Assembly: GCA_963920635.1 (NCBI GenBank)
Contig: OY987303.1
Coordinates: 50,467,223-50,531,222, forward strand
Reading direction: 5' to 3'
Origin: Pseudeuparius sepicola
Lineage: Eukaryota; Arthropoda; Insecta; Coleoptera; Anthribidae
DNA: 64,000 bases
A model generated the notes under the pieces. The model saw only the letters and a program-made list of their open reading frames with translations, ran no database searches and was not told where the DNA came from. The position numbers and the translations under genes are program-made. This document shows positions 11,601 through 22,620 of the stretch, in pieces (positions within the stretch are counted from its first letter, which is position 1; each line of letters starts with the position of its first letter).

Positions 11601-14313
11601 TACAAAGCCATGAACATGAGGAAAGTGTCTGCGCCATATGCTCCAACTGATATTGTTGTGCAAATATTATGACGAGACAGTGTATATTTATTTGCGAGAC
11701 TGCCCGGAGTCTTATTGCAAATAACTTTATGTGCTATAAACTAAAACATTTTTGTGATTGGCGTTTATATACAATTATGGAAAATGTGCAAAAATGGCAT
11801 ATTATTCGCTATATCATTTCTGTATCTACGAGTATGTATCTAATTATAAGTTGCCAAATAATGTCTGTTCATTGCTTGAAAATTAAGTCGGTTGTGACAT
11901 AGATTAGTAACCTTTGAAGTTCTTACAGCATTTCTCTCGATAACACCAGTACACACTCTAGGGCTCTCAATTTCAAGGGCCGAGCAAAATAGTCTTGCTA
12001 TCAGTGCTAAAACATCTATGTGAGTACCGTGCCTTTTTGCAGCGACGAGAAAACCAGTGACCAGACGACAGACGGAACAAGTACTGTCGTCTAATGTGTC
12101 TAGTTTGCCGCTTTCGATTTTTCTAAATAGCTGCGGCAATTTATTCTTGGACAAAACATTTTCTAAATTTTCTGGCTGTATTCCGGTACTCAGGTATTCA
12201 TCGAGGGATTTTTCCAGTTCTGTTAAGGCATCTGAAAGACAAAATATAAACTCCTGGACAAAATTAACGCAACAGTTTAATTAATCTAAATATTTACAAT
12301 AAAAACACAAAATAAAACTAAGTTACATTGAAATGATAATAAACACCTACAAATTAGTCAAACATGACTTTAACATCACCACAATTTGCCTTAATGTTTC
12401 ATTAAAAATGTGTTTTTGCTGAAAATGCATAAATGCTAGAATAACTCCAAATTAAACAAAGAAAAATCAGCAAAACAGAATAAAAGCATCTGGGTCAACA
12501 CTAATACCGTGTAGGCCCTTCGCCACTTCTTATCACTGCATTCATGCATCGAGGCATGCGTGACATCAAATGTTCAACAAAAGCTTGCGGAATATTCTCC
12601 CATTCTTCTACGATTTCGAATCTTTTTTTAGACAGCTCCATAGATGCCCTATAGGATTCATGTCAGGACTGTTAGGTGGCCACTGAATAAAGGGATATTA
12701 ACATCATTTAGGTAGCCAATAACCTGTCTAGCCACATGGGGACGAGCCTTATCCTGCATGAATAAATGTTGTCTAAGTAATTTTGGGCATTCATAGACCT
12801 CGTATGTATAGGGACCAATGGGAATCGAAGCAAATCCCTCCCTCAAAACATTTTAGAGCCACCACCAAAAGGCACTTTAGGAGAGATATTGCAGCTGGCA
12901 AACCTTCTTCGCCAGACACGCTCACGTCAATCTGGAGCTTTAAGGCAAACCCTAGTTTCATCGGAGAACAGAACTTGTTTCCAATCATTGATGGTCCAAT
13001 TCTTATGTAGTCTTATAAAATTAAATCTCTGAACTTTGTGTTCTCTGGCAAGCCATCGTTTTTGGGCCGGTCTTCTGTTGCTCAATCCTGCTTCATGTAA
13101 ATTACTTGTAACCGTTCGAACCGATATAGCTAATTAATTTTTTTAGCAGATTGCTGGTGACTCTCCTGTCTCTGAGAGCATGTTGTCTCAAGAAACGATC
13201 ATCAATTTGCAACGTTTTTGCCCTTGCCCTGGTCTTCGATGGTACGAGCCCGTCTCATTATGTCGTCTCACCATGCGGCAGATGCTGTAATGATGTCTTC
13301 CTAACAAACCAACAACATATCTCAGTGAATATCCTTCATCTAGGAGACTCGATGCTCGCACTGCATCCTCAATTGACAAATTTCCTTGGCGGTTCATTTT
13401 CCTTACTTTGTTTACTCGCAAATGAACTTCCCAAAATGCATGTGATAAAAACATCCCAATCGAAAGCTACCTAACTTTTCACAGACACTTTGCTTTAATC
13501 AGCACATCTTAAGAAAATTTTAACACAGTTTTAGTCTAAAATGAGATTTAATATACGAATTACTGTCAAAACAAGGTTATATGATACTATAGTTGGCTTA
13601 AATAACAATTGTCACAGTCAAATAAGGCCCGTCAAGAAAAAAATATAAAAATATACAAAATATTGCATAATAATTATTAGTGGGCAATATTGCATAATAA
13701 TTATTAGTGGGCAATTTTTTGATAGATATTGGATGCTGGCATAATAAAGTCAATAACTTTTCTTTTCGTAAATCCTATACAATCCGTTTCTAGTTCCGTA
13801 GACCATATGAGTCAATAAGTGTGTTCACTAATTTCCAATTGTAACTACAATCGATAGTTCTAAGTCTATAGAAATATGCACCATATTAACTATTAATTAA
13901 ATAAAAATTATTAAAGAAAATAGTAGCTGCAAATTTGACGTAGCTATAAAACGGCTATGGCGTCACTGTCAGTTTTACAACGCCTGTTGTGATATCACAG
14001 CTGTGATAGTCAAGTTTCTACTGTGGTAATATGCACAAAGGATAGCAGATATATGGACACGAGAGCTCGCGCGCTTCTCAATTGAGGCAGTGACATCAAA
14101 TAAATGGGTCTTAGAATTAGCAAAAATATCAAATGTCATCTCAATAAGTAACAAAAATTTGTTTCGGATAAGGTCTCAAGCATTGCAAGCGATAAAGCAA
14201 CGCATAGAAGCCAAAATGTGACAATCATCAGATACCTTACCGTTTCTATATGAAAAAGATTTGCTGTAAACACCTACGGCAAACACTAAACCTAGTAACA
14301 CGGTTAACTTCAT
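5677..14313 (-). CDS. Asm: Acid sphingomyelinase (sphingomyelin phosphodiesterase), 10 exons, complete
   Basis: The predicted enzyme hydrolyses sphingomyelin to ceramide and phosphocholine in lysosomes or outside the cell. Coding exons (minus strand): 14313-14241, 12231-11927, 11497-11354, 9793-9569, 8258-8089, 8025-7831, 7760-7590, 7529-7349, 6065-5875, 5821-5677. All introns are GT-AG; phases join to 1,800 nt, 599 residues plus stop. Residues 1-17 (MKLTVLLGLVFAVGVYS) form a signal peptide. A saposin-B domain spans about 72-155, with Cys 76, 79, 107, 118, 145 and 152. The metallophosphatase domain starts near 183 and shows Asp188 and His190 (HLSDFHFDP), Asp259 (YYTGD), Asn298-His299 (GNHE), His406 (QHVPSG) and His440/His442 (GHTHKDEF), matching the two-zinc ligands of the family. 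The C-terminal region runs from about 489 to a Cys-rich tail. Sequons lie at Asn272 and Asn451. Length is normal for the family. Several introns hold transposons, none in coding sequence. Insects often carry several paralogues, so orthology to one named gene is not certain. Confidence 0.95.
6450..7310. repeat. Inverted-repeat element in sphingomyelinase intron 8
   Basis: About 6455-6545 and 7220-7310 are inverted copies. CACTATATTAAAGACC occurs at 6466-6481 and inverted at 7268-7283, and a TGGCGCCACTCGACGAA block at 6524-6540 is matched by TTCGTCGTGTGGCGCCA at 7219-7235. The 680 bp between hold no recognised domain. It is likely a non-autonomous DNA transposon; target duplication was not resolved. 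Confidence 0.55.
8335..9545. mobile_element. Large foldback element, copy 1, in sphingomyelinase intron 4
   Basis: The left arm (about 8787-9090) and right arm (about 9220-9520) are inverted copies. Landmarks are GCTTGCATCCAATAAGGTAGCT, with its inverse at 9480-9502, and GACCTCCGTCTCCG, with its inverse. The same element, with longer arms, is at 55305-56895. A short palindrome at 8338-8463 sits at its left side in both copies. Copy 1 carries a SINE at 8525-8730 that copy 2 lacks, while copy 2 has about 165 bp at 55561-55727 missing here. It fills nearly all of the intron between two catalytic-domain exons. Confidence 0.8.
8525..8730 (-). mobile_element. tRNA-derived SINE
   Basis: On the minus strand, 8718-8645 reads as a tRNA-like head. 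It has an A-box-like GGGCTAGGGGCATGATT, an anticodon arm CTCGC-TTTGCGT-GCGAG, and a perfect B box GGTTCAAATCC. The body resembles insect tRNA-Pro, but the anticodon position reads TGC and the acceptor stem no longer pairs well, so it is not a working tRNA gene. An AT-rich tail of about 115 bp follows. The paralogous element at 55305-56895 lacks this block exactly (compare 8511-8524 then 8731 with 55481-55500), which shows insertion. Confidence 0.75.
10374..11250. mobile_element. Foldback element in sphingomyelinase intron 3
   Basis: The left end CAGTGTGGTCATTTAAGTGT and right end (inverse of CAGTGTGGAAATTTAAGTGT) are inverted. Inner blocks are also inverted, including ATTAATTGCACAACCAAAATA, ACAGGGTAGG, and the AATTCTAAACAACTTTT motif at 11019-11035 against 10592-10608. 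Almost the whole 877 bp is one long palindrome. The left flank is TA; the right flank is TT, so a TA duplication is not intact. No coding potential is seen. Confidence 0.75.
12501..13397 (-). pseudogene. Tc1-like transposase remnant in sphingomyelinase intron 1
   Basis: Reading down the minus strand from ATG at 13397 come an N-terminal helix-turn-helix region (MNRQGNLSIEDAVRASSLL, then GYSLRYVVGLLGRHHYSICR and RRPGQGQKR), a DDE core with ALKLQIDVSVSGEEG, then FMQDKARPHVARQVIGYLN with the second catalytic Asp. The tail MPRCMNAVIRSGEGPTRY ends at a TAG at 12501-12503. Frame changes are needed between 13188 and 12990, near 12850, and after 12660, so the gene is dead. No inverted terminal repeat pair could be matched around it. 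Confidence 0.8.
13661..13714. repeat. 27-bp tandem duplication
   Basis: TATTGCATAATAATTATTAG followed by TGGGCAA occurs twice in a row with a 27-bp period, inside intron 1. Confidence 0.8.
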
Positions 14314-14420
14314 TTTGGCAATAAAAAATGTTCTCAGAATAATCTATCCAATATTTATAAACTTATATTATCTCGAAATCAAAATGCGAATATATTCAAC
14401 GATAAGATATATCCATTGTT
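14314..14420 (-). promoter_or_regulatory. Candidate promoter of the sphingomyelinase gene
   Basis: On the minus strand a TATAAATAT box (14351-14359) lies about 38-46 bp before the ATG, implying a very short 5' leader. A plus-strand GATAAG at 14401-14406 is a GATA-factor type site. Both are motif matches only. Confidence 0.35.
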
Positions 14421-14989
14421 TTAATCCCTAATTCATATGTATCAAGTAGATATCCGTGGGCATGGATTTTGAGTACTTAGTATTTTGTTACACAGTTTCT
14501 ATTGTAAGAAAGCGTCAATCATAATTATTAGTCAGGTACCTATTTTTAATTATTATTTAGAGATTCTTGATTCTACCGAATTTGAAATAAATCCATTTCT
14601 GGTTTAGTCAGATACGATTTTTTTTTCGAAACAGACTTTTCAGATATAATTTAAATATTCAGGAATATTTAACGAACATGCCAGTTATCTTCATTAAAAA
14701 TGAATTCTTTTGGCCTCTTCAATTATGTTTTCCTAATCATGTTGATCGAAAAGAAAGATTATTATATTTTTAATCCACGAACTTTACTCCGAATTATTAT
14801 GACAAAAATAGCGAAGTAGATAAATAAAAATATTTTCTTGCAAAACACTAGGTACACTACACAACAATCAGAGAACCATTAAGTAATATTCCTAAATATT
14901 CATTTATCTGAAATAAATTCCGGCTTTAGCGAAAATGAAAATACGAGTAATTTCCCGTATTTTACAACTTACACATTTCATTTTTTAAC
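14421..14989. other. Intergenic, nothing recognised
   Basis: AT-rich sequence upstream of the sphingomyelinase promoter with no coding or clear repeat structure. Confidence 0.4.
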
Positions 14990-15029
14990 AATTGTATGGT
15001 TCCTTTCTTAGTTCTGAATCCGATATATA

Positions 15030-16273
15030 CAGGGTGTTCACTTTTAAGTGGACACAAATCAATAAAAAAATTGATTTGTTGGGATATTTTCAAAATTTTT
15101 TTTTATACAAAGGTCTTCAAAATGCGCAACTTTCTACGTGAACACATTTGTCCAATTGCAATTTCAGGGCCGGCTAAGATTTTTTTTAAACCCCGATTGT
15201 TACAAAATCTATTTAGGCATTTTTTATTTAAAATCTGACCCAACAGAGTTAATCAGAACTCCCAAAAACCCCAATATACCAAATTTGAATAAAAAATATA
15301 CAGGGAGTTCCATTCTGCAGGGTGTCAAAGTTGAGCAAAATAGGAATTTTAAAGGCACCTGCAAAGTCAAGTGTGCCATGGAATCCCCTCAAAACAGTTG
15401 AATGATCAATAGGACCACTCAAGGTGTTGGTGTGCAAAAGTTAAATACAAAATATACAGAGTGCGCTCTTATCTGTGCCATCTCAAATTACTGAATTTTT
15501 ACTTTATACGGGTCAAAAATCGAGTATATCAAAACCGCTCCACATACTATAAACGAACTAAATTTAAAAAATACAGAAGCCTGCCAGTCACTAAGTCCAT
15601 ATCAGTTAAGGTGGCTGGTGTGCCACAACAGGAAACGCACAGAAAATGTATCAACTTAGATAGTGACTTTGTTGAGTAAGGTCCAATAATTTAAATTATT
15701 TTTATTTGTTAGTTGGCATTTTGTAAAGAAATACATTACTTTTGTGTTTATCAATATTTTTTCAATGATTCCACAGCACTCATGACCCGTATAAAGTTTC
15801 ATAAAAATTCAGCATTTTAAGATGGCACAGATAAGAACATTCTGTATATTTTGAATTGGACCTTTGCACACCAACACCTTGAGTGGTCCTATTGACCATT
15901 CACCTGTTTTGAGGGGATTCCATGGCACACTTGACTTTGCATATGCCTTTAAAATTCCTATTTTGCTCAACTTTTACACTCTGCAGAATAGAACTCCCTG
16001 TATATTTTTTATTCAAATTTGGTATATAGGGGTTTTTAGGTATTCTGATTAACGCTGTAGGGTCAGATTTTAAATAAAAAAATGCCTAAATAGATTTTGT
16101 AAAAATCGGGGTTTAAAAAAAATCTTAGCCGGCCCTGGAATTGCAATTTGACAAATGTGTTCACGTAGAAAGTTGCGCATTTTGAAGACCTTTGTATCAA
16201 TTTTTTTTTTTTGAAAATATCCCAACAAGTCAATTTTTTATTGATTTGTGTCCGCTTAAAAGTGAACACCCTG
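15030..16273. mobile_element. Foldback element, family F copy A
   Basis: The two ends are inverted (CAGGGTGTTCACTTTTAAGT at 15030; its inverse ends at 16273, with one change) and flanked by TA. Pairing continues inward through GGCCGGCTAAGATTTTTTTT and TCCATTCTGCAGGGTGTCAA to a loop of about 400 bp. The inner arms and loop match 57956-59189 and 60832-61648, but the outer 180 bp of each arm are different from those copies. No protein is encoded. Confidence 0.85.
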
Positions 16274-16524
16274 TATGTAATTTGAGCTATTTGTCTCCAA
16301 GTGTTTCCGAGATATTTATACAAAAGCATTATTAAACATGGTTTCTAACGTGTCAGTGTCTGATGTTTGATCCAAGTGGGACAAATATTAAAACAAAATT
16401 TATGTTACGACAATTTTTCCTGAAAGTTTCTACGTAGCTTTTATTATTTTTGATAAAAATGTTTAAAATATCATAGCATTCTTCCCTAAAAAATAATTTG
16501 TTAGACTGTTATTAGAAACTAGAG

Positions 16525-17070
16525 TCAAATTGTTTTAAGAAGTCCTTACTAGGACTGTCAATTGGTAATTTCGACATCCTAAGTTGGCATCAATGCAGCA
16601 AAAAATGCAACCGGGTCATAAGTTCAGGTCAGTAATGAGTCCATTCACATAACACAAAAAGTAACAATGAGATCATAAGAACGACACATATAACTGTAAA
16701 ATTCACGAAACGTACAAAACCCGCGAATATTTTTACTGCCGAAAGTTTGAACCAGTTTGAACGATCCGGACAACCTTCGCTGTCACTTTGACGCACGGAA
16801 GCCAAATTTGCCCGCATGGACGCTTAACAAGCAACGGATTATACCAAAATGAAAAGTGTTTAAAACACGCTTTAAATTATTATTAAAATGAGTTGTAGTC
16901 ATAATTATTGTTATTTGTAGAGCGATAATAGTGATTGCAATAGGGTTTTTATTTTATTATGATTTTTTTTCGTATCACTTGCTATATACCCATGGATAAC
17001 AGAAAATTCCTAGGGATTTTCTGAACAATTGTCATCTGACAAAATCCGGACTTCTTACAGTAATCGGGGT
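16525..17070 (-). mobile_element. Two-copy element with a short conserved frame, copy 1
   Basis: It matches 20430-20938 end to end; flanks differ on both sides, so the ends are TCAAATTRTTTTAAGAAGTC and CTTACAGTAATCGGGGT. AAGAAGTCC near the left end and GGACTTCTT near the right form a subterminal inverted repeat. A minus-strand frame (16817-16629) encodes about 62 residues including DSEGCPDRSNWFKLSAVKIF and a hydrophobic run around VNFTVICVVL. The same peptide, slightly changed, is in copy 2. I do not recognise the protein. Confidence 0.65.
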
Positions 17071-17385
17071 TTATTATAACTATAGCTTCAGCAACAAAAT
17101 TTGAAATTACTCTGACAGGTAAATAGAAATGTTAAATTGACAGCCTACTTGATTGTCAGTTTTATTATGCCGTGGTTGACTTGATTTGTGGTAAATTTTA
17201 TTTTAATGTTTGTCTTACTCGGATCGAACATCAGACACGTAATGATACCATGTTTTATGTAGTTTAATAGAGCTTTTTTTGGTAAATATCTCTGAACCGG
17301 TTAGAAACGAATAGGTCAAATTATATATCGTTGGATTCAGAATCAAAAAAAGAATCTTATAATTTCAAAAACTGAATATACCCTT

Positions 17386-18124
17386 AAATCCGGGTACCTA
17401 TACCCTCGAATTCCTCTTAATTTTTTATTTTAAATTAATTTTGAATGGTTGATGGGCTACTCTGTACATATTAAATATTTGCGATGAAAAGAAATCGCTG
17501 AACTACCAGTACTTGTTTGGCGAATATTTTCTCTGACATACCTAGATATTAATATCTAGTCTAGTAATAAATAAAGTATTTTGATATTTTGTATCTGTTA
17601 GTGGGACTACGAAATACAAAGCTTTGAGATAAGAAAGATTGAAGGCCGAACATGTTGTTCTCTGACGTTTCGTTACACACAATAGACCCTTTCCTATTGT
17701 TTGCGTTTTGTTATAATATCGGAATCCTACCGATGGATCGACTCGATAATAATATGGAGATTGATAACTAGGGAAACTGGAAACCTGTTTCAAAATTCCG
17801 TATGCAAAAAGCTATTCTTAAGATCGTAAATAAACACATTTTCGTGCTCCTTATATTTTCCTGGAGCAAACTGTTTAAGTTACAAAAAAGGCTATTGATT
17901 ATTTTGTGTTCAAACTAATAATTGTATTAAGTAGATATTGTTTTGACCATCATAATTAGCACAAGTTACAATTATTTTCCAAATCAACATATGGCCCATA
18001 TTTAAAAATAAGAAAGCAATAATAACACTTCATTTGATACTTACAGACTGTATAATGCTATATGTACAGGAGTACAGGGTGGCATCACTATTCTACGGCC
18101 AGCTATTTTTTTAAATGCGATTTT
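17386..18124. other. No recognised gene
   Basis: AT-rich unassigned sequence; the 83-codon minus frame at 17542-17793 shows no known motif. Confidence 0.4.
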
Positions 18125-18667
18125 TTGGAAAATTCTATTAGGGATAGTGCTTGGGCCGACGGTTTGTTTCCATTATCTGAATTTTTATGAATAGCTTCGT
18201 TTTGACGAGTCCTACAACTTTTCTCTCATCGAGAATTCTCGATAATAGTCGCTAAGGGAGCATGCAGGCGTAAAACATGTCGATCGGGGGATTTTAAAAG
18301 TTTGTATCATAACAATTACTTGTATAATTAAACCGACAGGACATTTGATAAAGAATGCGGAAAAACGTTTGTCCTACAAAAACAATAGTCTGGCCGACCT
18401 TGTATCCCACCCAAAAAATGTCGAAATAACGAGATAAAAAACTTTATCATAACAAGCTGATTTTGTGTCTGGGGCTTACTAATGTTTGTATAGTCTAATG
18501 CCAACATTGTCCTACAAATTAAATAGTCCATTTTCCCAGTCCTACACTCGGAAAATGGAAAATCCGTGGAATTTTTTTTATCATAACTATGTTGTAGGAC
18601 AAGCATAACACAAGGTAGAGTAGTGTATTTGTCCTACAAAAAACTAAGAAAAAAAAATAAAATGAAA

Positions 18668-18865
18668 AATAACACCGACTTCACAAATTTGCCCGTATGC
18701 ACATTTCAACTAAAATTTTAGAAATATTTTTCTCCTACATACATCATAACTTACTGTCACCGACTGCAAAGATAACTCAATTTAGAAAGAGAAAAATATT
18801 TCCAAAATTTTAGTTGAAATGTGCATACGGGCAAATTTGTGAAGTCGGTGTTATTTTTTGTTAAT
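18668..18865. repeat. Short palindrome in the foldback core
   Basis: ACACCGACTTCACAAATTTG starts the left half and CAAATTTGTGAAGTCGGTGT ends the right half. A third partial copy (TGTGCATACGGGCAAATTTT) follows at 18888-18908. Confidence 0.85.
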
Positions 18866-18979
18866 TTTTTTAAAAATTTTTAGTGGAGTGTGCATACGGG
18901 CAAATTTTTGAAGTCGGTTTTAATTTTTTTGTTAAAATTTTTTTATATCTTATTTTTTAGTGAATTATTAAGAATTATG

Positions 18980-19560
18980 GATATCGGTCCAATATTAAAT
19001 TCCATCCCTTATTTGTCCACCCTTAGGATTGAAATTTTTCTCTTCAAATTTAAGGTATCCCCTTTATGATAAAATAAGAATAATCTAAATCTGTCCAATA
19101 TGAACTTTGATCCCCTATTTATCTACCCTTATGGGTGGAATTTTTTCTTTAAAATTAAATTGGACCACACCTAAGGTACCCCCTTTCCAATAAAGAAAGA
19201 ATCATCGAAATCGGTCCAATATGAAACTTCATAACCTATTTTCCACCCCCAAGAGTGGATTTTTTTCTTCTCTCCTAAAGTAATCTTTTTCTAATAAAAA
19301 GAGAATTATCGAATCGGTCCAATATGAAATTTCATCCCCTATTTTTCCACCCTTGGGGGTGGAATTTTTCTTCAAATTTAAATGGGGCCACCTCTAAGGT
19401 ACTTCCTTTCTAATAAAAAAAAAGAATCATCTAAATCGGTTCAATATGAAATTTCATCCTCTATTTCTCCACCCTTAGGAGTGGAATTTTTTCTTCAAAT
19501 TTAAATGGAACCATTCAGTAGATATACCCTTTCAAATAAAAAAGAATTGTCCAAATCGGT
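18980..19560. repeat. Tandem array of a degenerate unit of about 100-120 bp
   Basis: Five units each contain a form of CGGTCCAATATGAAATTTCA, then a CCACCC..GGGTGGA stem-like segment, then TTCAAATTTAAATGG. Unit starts are near 18986, 19097, 19216, 19317 and 19438. Confidence 0.75.
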
Positions 19561-20409
19561 TTATAAAAAAATCGGTTTATAAAAAAAACATACAACCGAA
19601 TAATTGGTAACATTTTCCTTTTTTGAAATCGGTTAAAAATGAGTCTGTATCGCTAGTCCTACAATAAATGTTGAGGCCTCAAAAAATGATTAATAACGAG
19701 CTAATTTTTGTACTAAGGCTTACTAAATGCTTGTGTAGTTTAATTGCAACATTGTCCCACAAATTATATAGTACGTTTTCCAGTCCTACACTCAGAAAGT
19801 GGAAAAATCCAATCAATAAAGAAATTCTTGAGTGTTAGCTTCTTTCAATTTTTTCAACATTTATTGTAATACCAGCGATAAAGACTCATTTTTTGTGTTC
19901 CAATATTTTATCAGGGCAACAAGTACACTAATCTACCTTGTGTTATGCTTGTCCTACAATAGTTGTGATAAAAAAAATTCCACGGATTTTCCATTTTCCG
20001 AGTGTAGGACTGGGAAAATGGACTATTTAATTTGTAGGACAATGTTGGCATTAAACTATACAAACATTTAGTAAGCAGTAAGCCCCAGACACAAAATCAG
20101 CTTGTTATGATAAAGTTTTTTTATCTCATTATTTCGACATTTTTTTTTTGGGATACAAGGTCGGCCAGACTATTTTTTTGTAGGACAAACGTTTTAACGA
20201 TTTAACTAAACAACTAATTGTTATAATACAAAATTTTAAAATCACCCGATCGACATGTTTCACGCCTGCATTAGTGACTAGAGAATTCTCGAAGAGAGAA
20301 AAGTTGTAGGACTCGTCAAAACGAAGCTATTCACCCTCTGTCCAAGCACTAGGATTTTGGAAAGAGATCCCACAATGACGATATGTCCCACAAGTCCCAC
20401 ACTATTAGC

Positions 20410-22620
20410 ATGGTGGAGACAATATATACTCAAATTATTTTAAGAAGTCCTTACTGGGACTGTCAATTGGTAATTTCGATATCCTAAGTTGGCATCTATG
20501 CAGCAAAAAATGCAACCGGGTCATAAGTTCAGGTCAGTAACGAGCCCATTTGCACTAATAACACGAAAAGTTACAAGAACAAGAACAACACAGATAACGG
20601 TAAAACTCACGAAACTTAGAAAACCCGCGAATATTTTCATTGCCGAATGTTTGAACCAGTTTGAACGATCTGGAAAACCTTCACTGTCACTCACACCGAA
20701 GCTAAATTTGCCTGAGTCCGTACATAGACGCTGACAAAAGCAGCTGATTATACCAAAATGAAAAGTGTTTCCATGACGTTTGAAATTATTATTAAAATTA
20801 GTTATAGACATGGTCTTTTTATTTATAGCGGTATAATCGAGATTGCAATAGGGCTTTTATCTTATTATGCTCTTTTTTTCGTATCACTTGGGTAACTTTT
20901 CACATCATAAATCAATGACTTCTTACAGTAATCGGGGTATATCATTATACCGAAACGTTATCTTAATTTAAAGTTTTTCCCAAAGCGGTTCAAAATTGAT
21001 TTGGAAATCCAATTTTCAGATTATTAGGCCTACTTGATAGATTTTCAATCATTACAATATTAAATTTGTACTAAAATGACACAAACCACGTTTTCTGATA
21101 ATTAGACGAAAATTGCTTATCCCTGAACAGGCTTCCACGGGAAGAAAAATATTATTACCCACCGAATAAAGTTCTTAATACGCTCATTTCACATTCAAAT
21201 ATAATTTTTGAGAGGGCTGATGTATTATCATCACCTCGAGCTTACGAACGCCATCTCGATTTGTCTTCCTTGTTTCCGCTTCCTGCTGGGTTAAATGGTC
21301 CAGAAGTAGCTGTTTATGGGTGACACAACAACAAAAATCCCTACATAATGATTGTTTCCTTTTAAGAGTGAATGCCTGCACTTTTTTGAAGTTTACAGCA
21401 AAAGTAGGCGATAAATCTGCGCAGCTCCCGAGGATCTCGCTCCACCGCTTAATAGCTACAAATCACGATCCGAGGGCTGCAGAATTTACGACTCTCCCAA
21501 AACAGGAATGCGCTGAACACGTACCTATCTTACATTGTACTTTTGCCACGTATCCTAAAATTCCTCTTAAATCAAAAAGTTAAAGGCTGTGCCAAAATTG
21601 ATCGGAAAATTATTATAGCTAGCACCAGAATTTAGGCACTTTAAATAATTTCGCAATTTTAGGCTGAAGCTAACGCTGAAATATCTATAAAAAAGTTGGC
21701 AAATTATAGAAACTATTACGATGGACACTGAAGAGTAATGCAAATAAATTTCTTTATCTCGATATCTAAAACATTTGCCTGACATCTTTGTAAATTTCTT
21801 CTGCAGACCAGTGTAGATTTAGCCTGATGAAGACAATATATTATTATACCGAAACGTTAACATAGTTTAAGGTTCTTTCCAAACCTTTTCAAAATTGATT
21901 TGCCACTCATAATTTTCAATTTTCAGTTTTTTACGCCTATAATATTATGACATATTTTTCAATCGCAATATTAAAATTGTACTACAATGACAATTTTTTT
22001 TTAAATTTCCTTAGGGATGGGTAAATGACCGGTCGCGATATTTTCGTGATTGGCCGGACAATAATAATTGTGAGCAGTCATTTTGGGTCATTAAAATGGG
22101 ATAGGTAGGTATATTACTTTACAATTTTATTTTTATATTTATATTTTTTATTTTTACTTTTTTATTTTTTTGCTTTTTTGTTCCAGTTTAATTTTTATCA
22201 AGGTTGTAAGCTGTAAACAGTGAACAGTGTAAACAAACTTCAAATAGAAAATTTGATATTTACTTCCGCAGATAATTTATCTGCGATCCAAGGGCTGCAG
22301 AATTTACGACCCACCCAAAAACAGGGATGTGCGAAACACCTTACATTGTATTTTGCGAAATAACTAAAATATCCCCTCAAATAAAAAAGTTAAAATTCTC
22401 CCTGAAATTTATCGGAAAGTTCCTATAGTTACATTCAGGAGAATAATATTAATTTTAAATATTTTCCCGATTTTAAAGTGAAGTGCAAACTGCAGTATAA
22501 AAGTTTTTACGCTTCGATTGCTGGTAAATTGGAAAAGTTTCAGCAGTGCTTTCTGTATCTCAACAGCAAGACACATAAATTTCTTTATCTGATATTTGAG
22601 ATCTATTGCATGCCATAAAA
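20410..22620. repeat. Two diverged direct repeats of about 850 bp, Penelope-like terminal type
   Basis: Unit A runs from about 20410 to 21790 (including a 509-bp insertion) and unit B from about 21815 to 22620. Shared landmarks in order are TACCGAAACGTT, TTCAAAATTGATTTG, ATTAAATTTGTAC, GAGGGCTGCAGAATTTACGA, AAAAAGTTAAA, CGGAAA and ATAAATTTCTTTATCT. Unit B begins with TAGCCTGATGAAGACAATAT then TATTATACCGAAACG, a CTGATGA...GAAAC arrangement typical of Penelope-like termini and of hammerhead cores. No reverse transcriptase was seen between the units. Confidence 0.6.
20430..20938 (-). mobile_element. Two-copy element with a short conserved frame, copy 2
   Basis: It is homologous to 16525-17070 and inserted in the GAAGACAATATAT..TATTATACC segment of unit A; TATA lies at both junctions. 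The minus frame (20811-20521) contains DSEGFPDRSNWFKHSAMKIF followed by a hydrophobic stretch, parallel to copy 1. The start differs, as copy 2 has no matching ATG at the position used in copy 1. Confidence 0.65.

Larger units (their letters stand above)
14990..17385. mobile_element. Palindromic element interrupted by two other elements
   Basis: The left arm is 14990-15029 plus 16274-16430; the right arm is about 17190-17385. The pairing shows in TTCTGAATCC/GGATTCAGAA, AATTTGAGCTATT/inverse, GAGATATTTA/inverse, AACATGGTTTC/inverse and GTGTCTGATGTTTGATCC against GGATCGAACATCAGACAC. The foldback 15030-16273 lies inside the left arm, and the element 16525-17070 lies in the loop. Confidence 0.7.
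18125..20365. mobile_element. Large foldback with GTCCTACA-rich arms
   Basis: The left arm is about 18125-18640 and the right arm about 19905-20365. Paired landmarks are AGTGCTTGG, TAGCTTCGTTTTGACGAGTC, ACATGTCGATCGGG, AATAGTCTGGCCGACCTTGT, and CCAGTCCTACACTCGGAAAA, each present inverted on the other side. A second, direct-orientation partial arm copy lies at 19640-19815. The core holds a short palindrome and a tandem array, listed separately. Confidence 0.8.

Noticed and set aside
12254..12280. Left terminal repeat of the intron-1 Tc1 element
   Set aside because: CTCCTGGACAAAATTAACGC looks like a Tc1-type end, but no inverted partner was found beyond 13400, so element limits are not claimed.
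15138..16329. Similar small frames at 15249-15437, 15864-16052 and 61053-61289
   Set aside because: Same foldback arm translated in different copies and orientations; no sign of protein selection.
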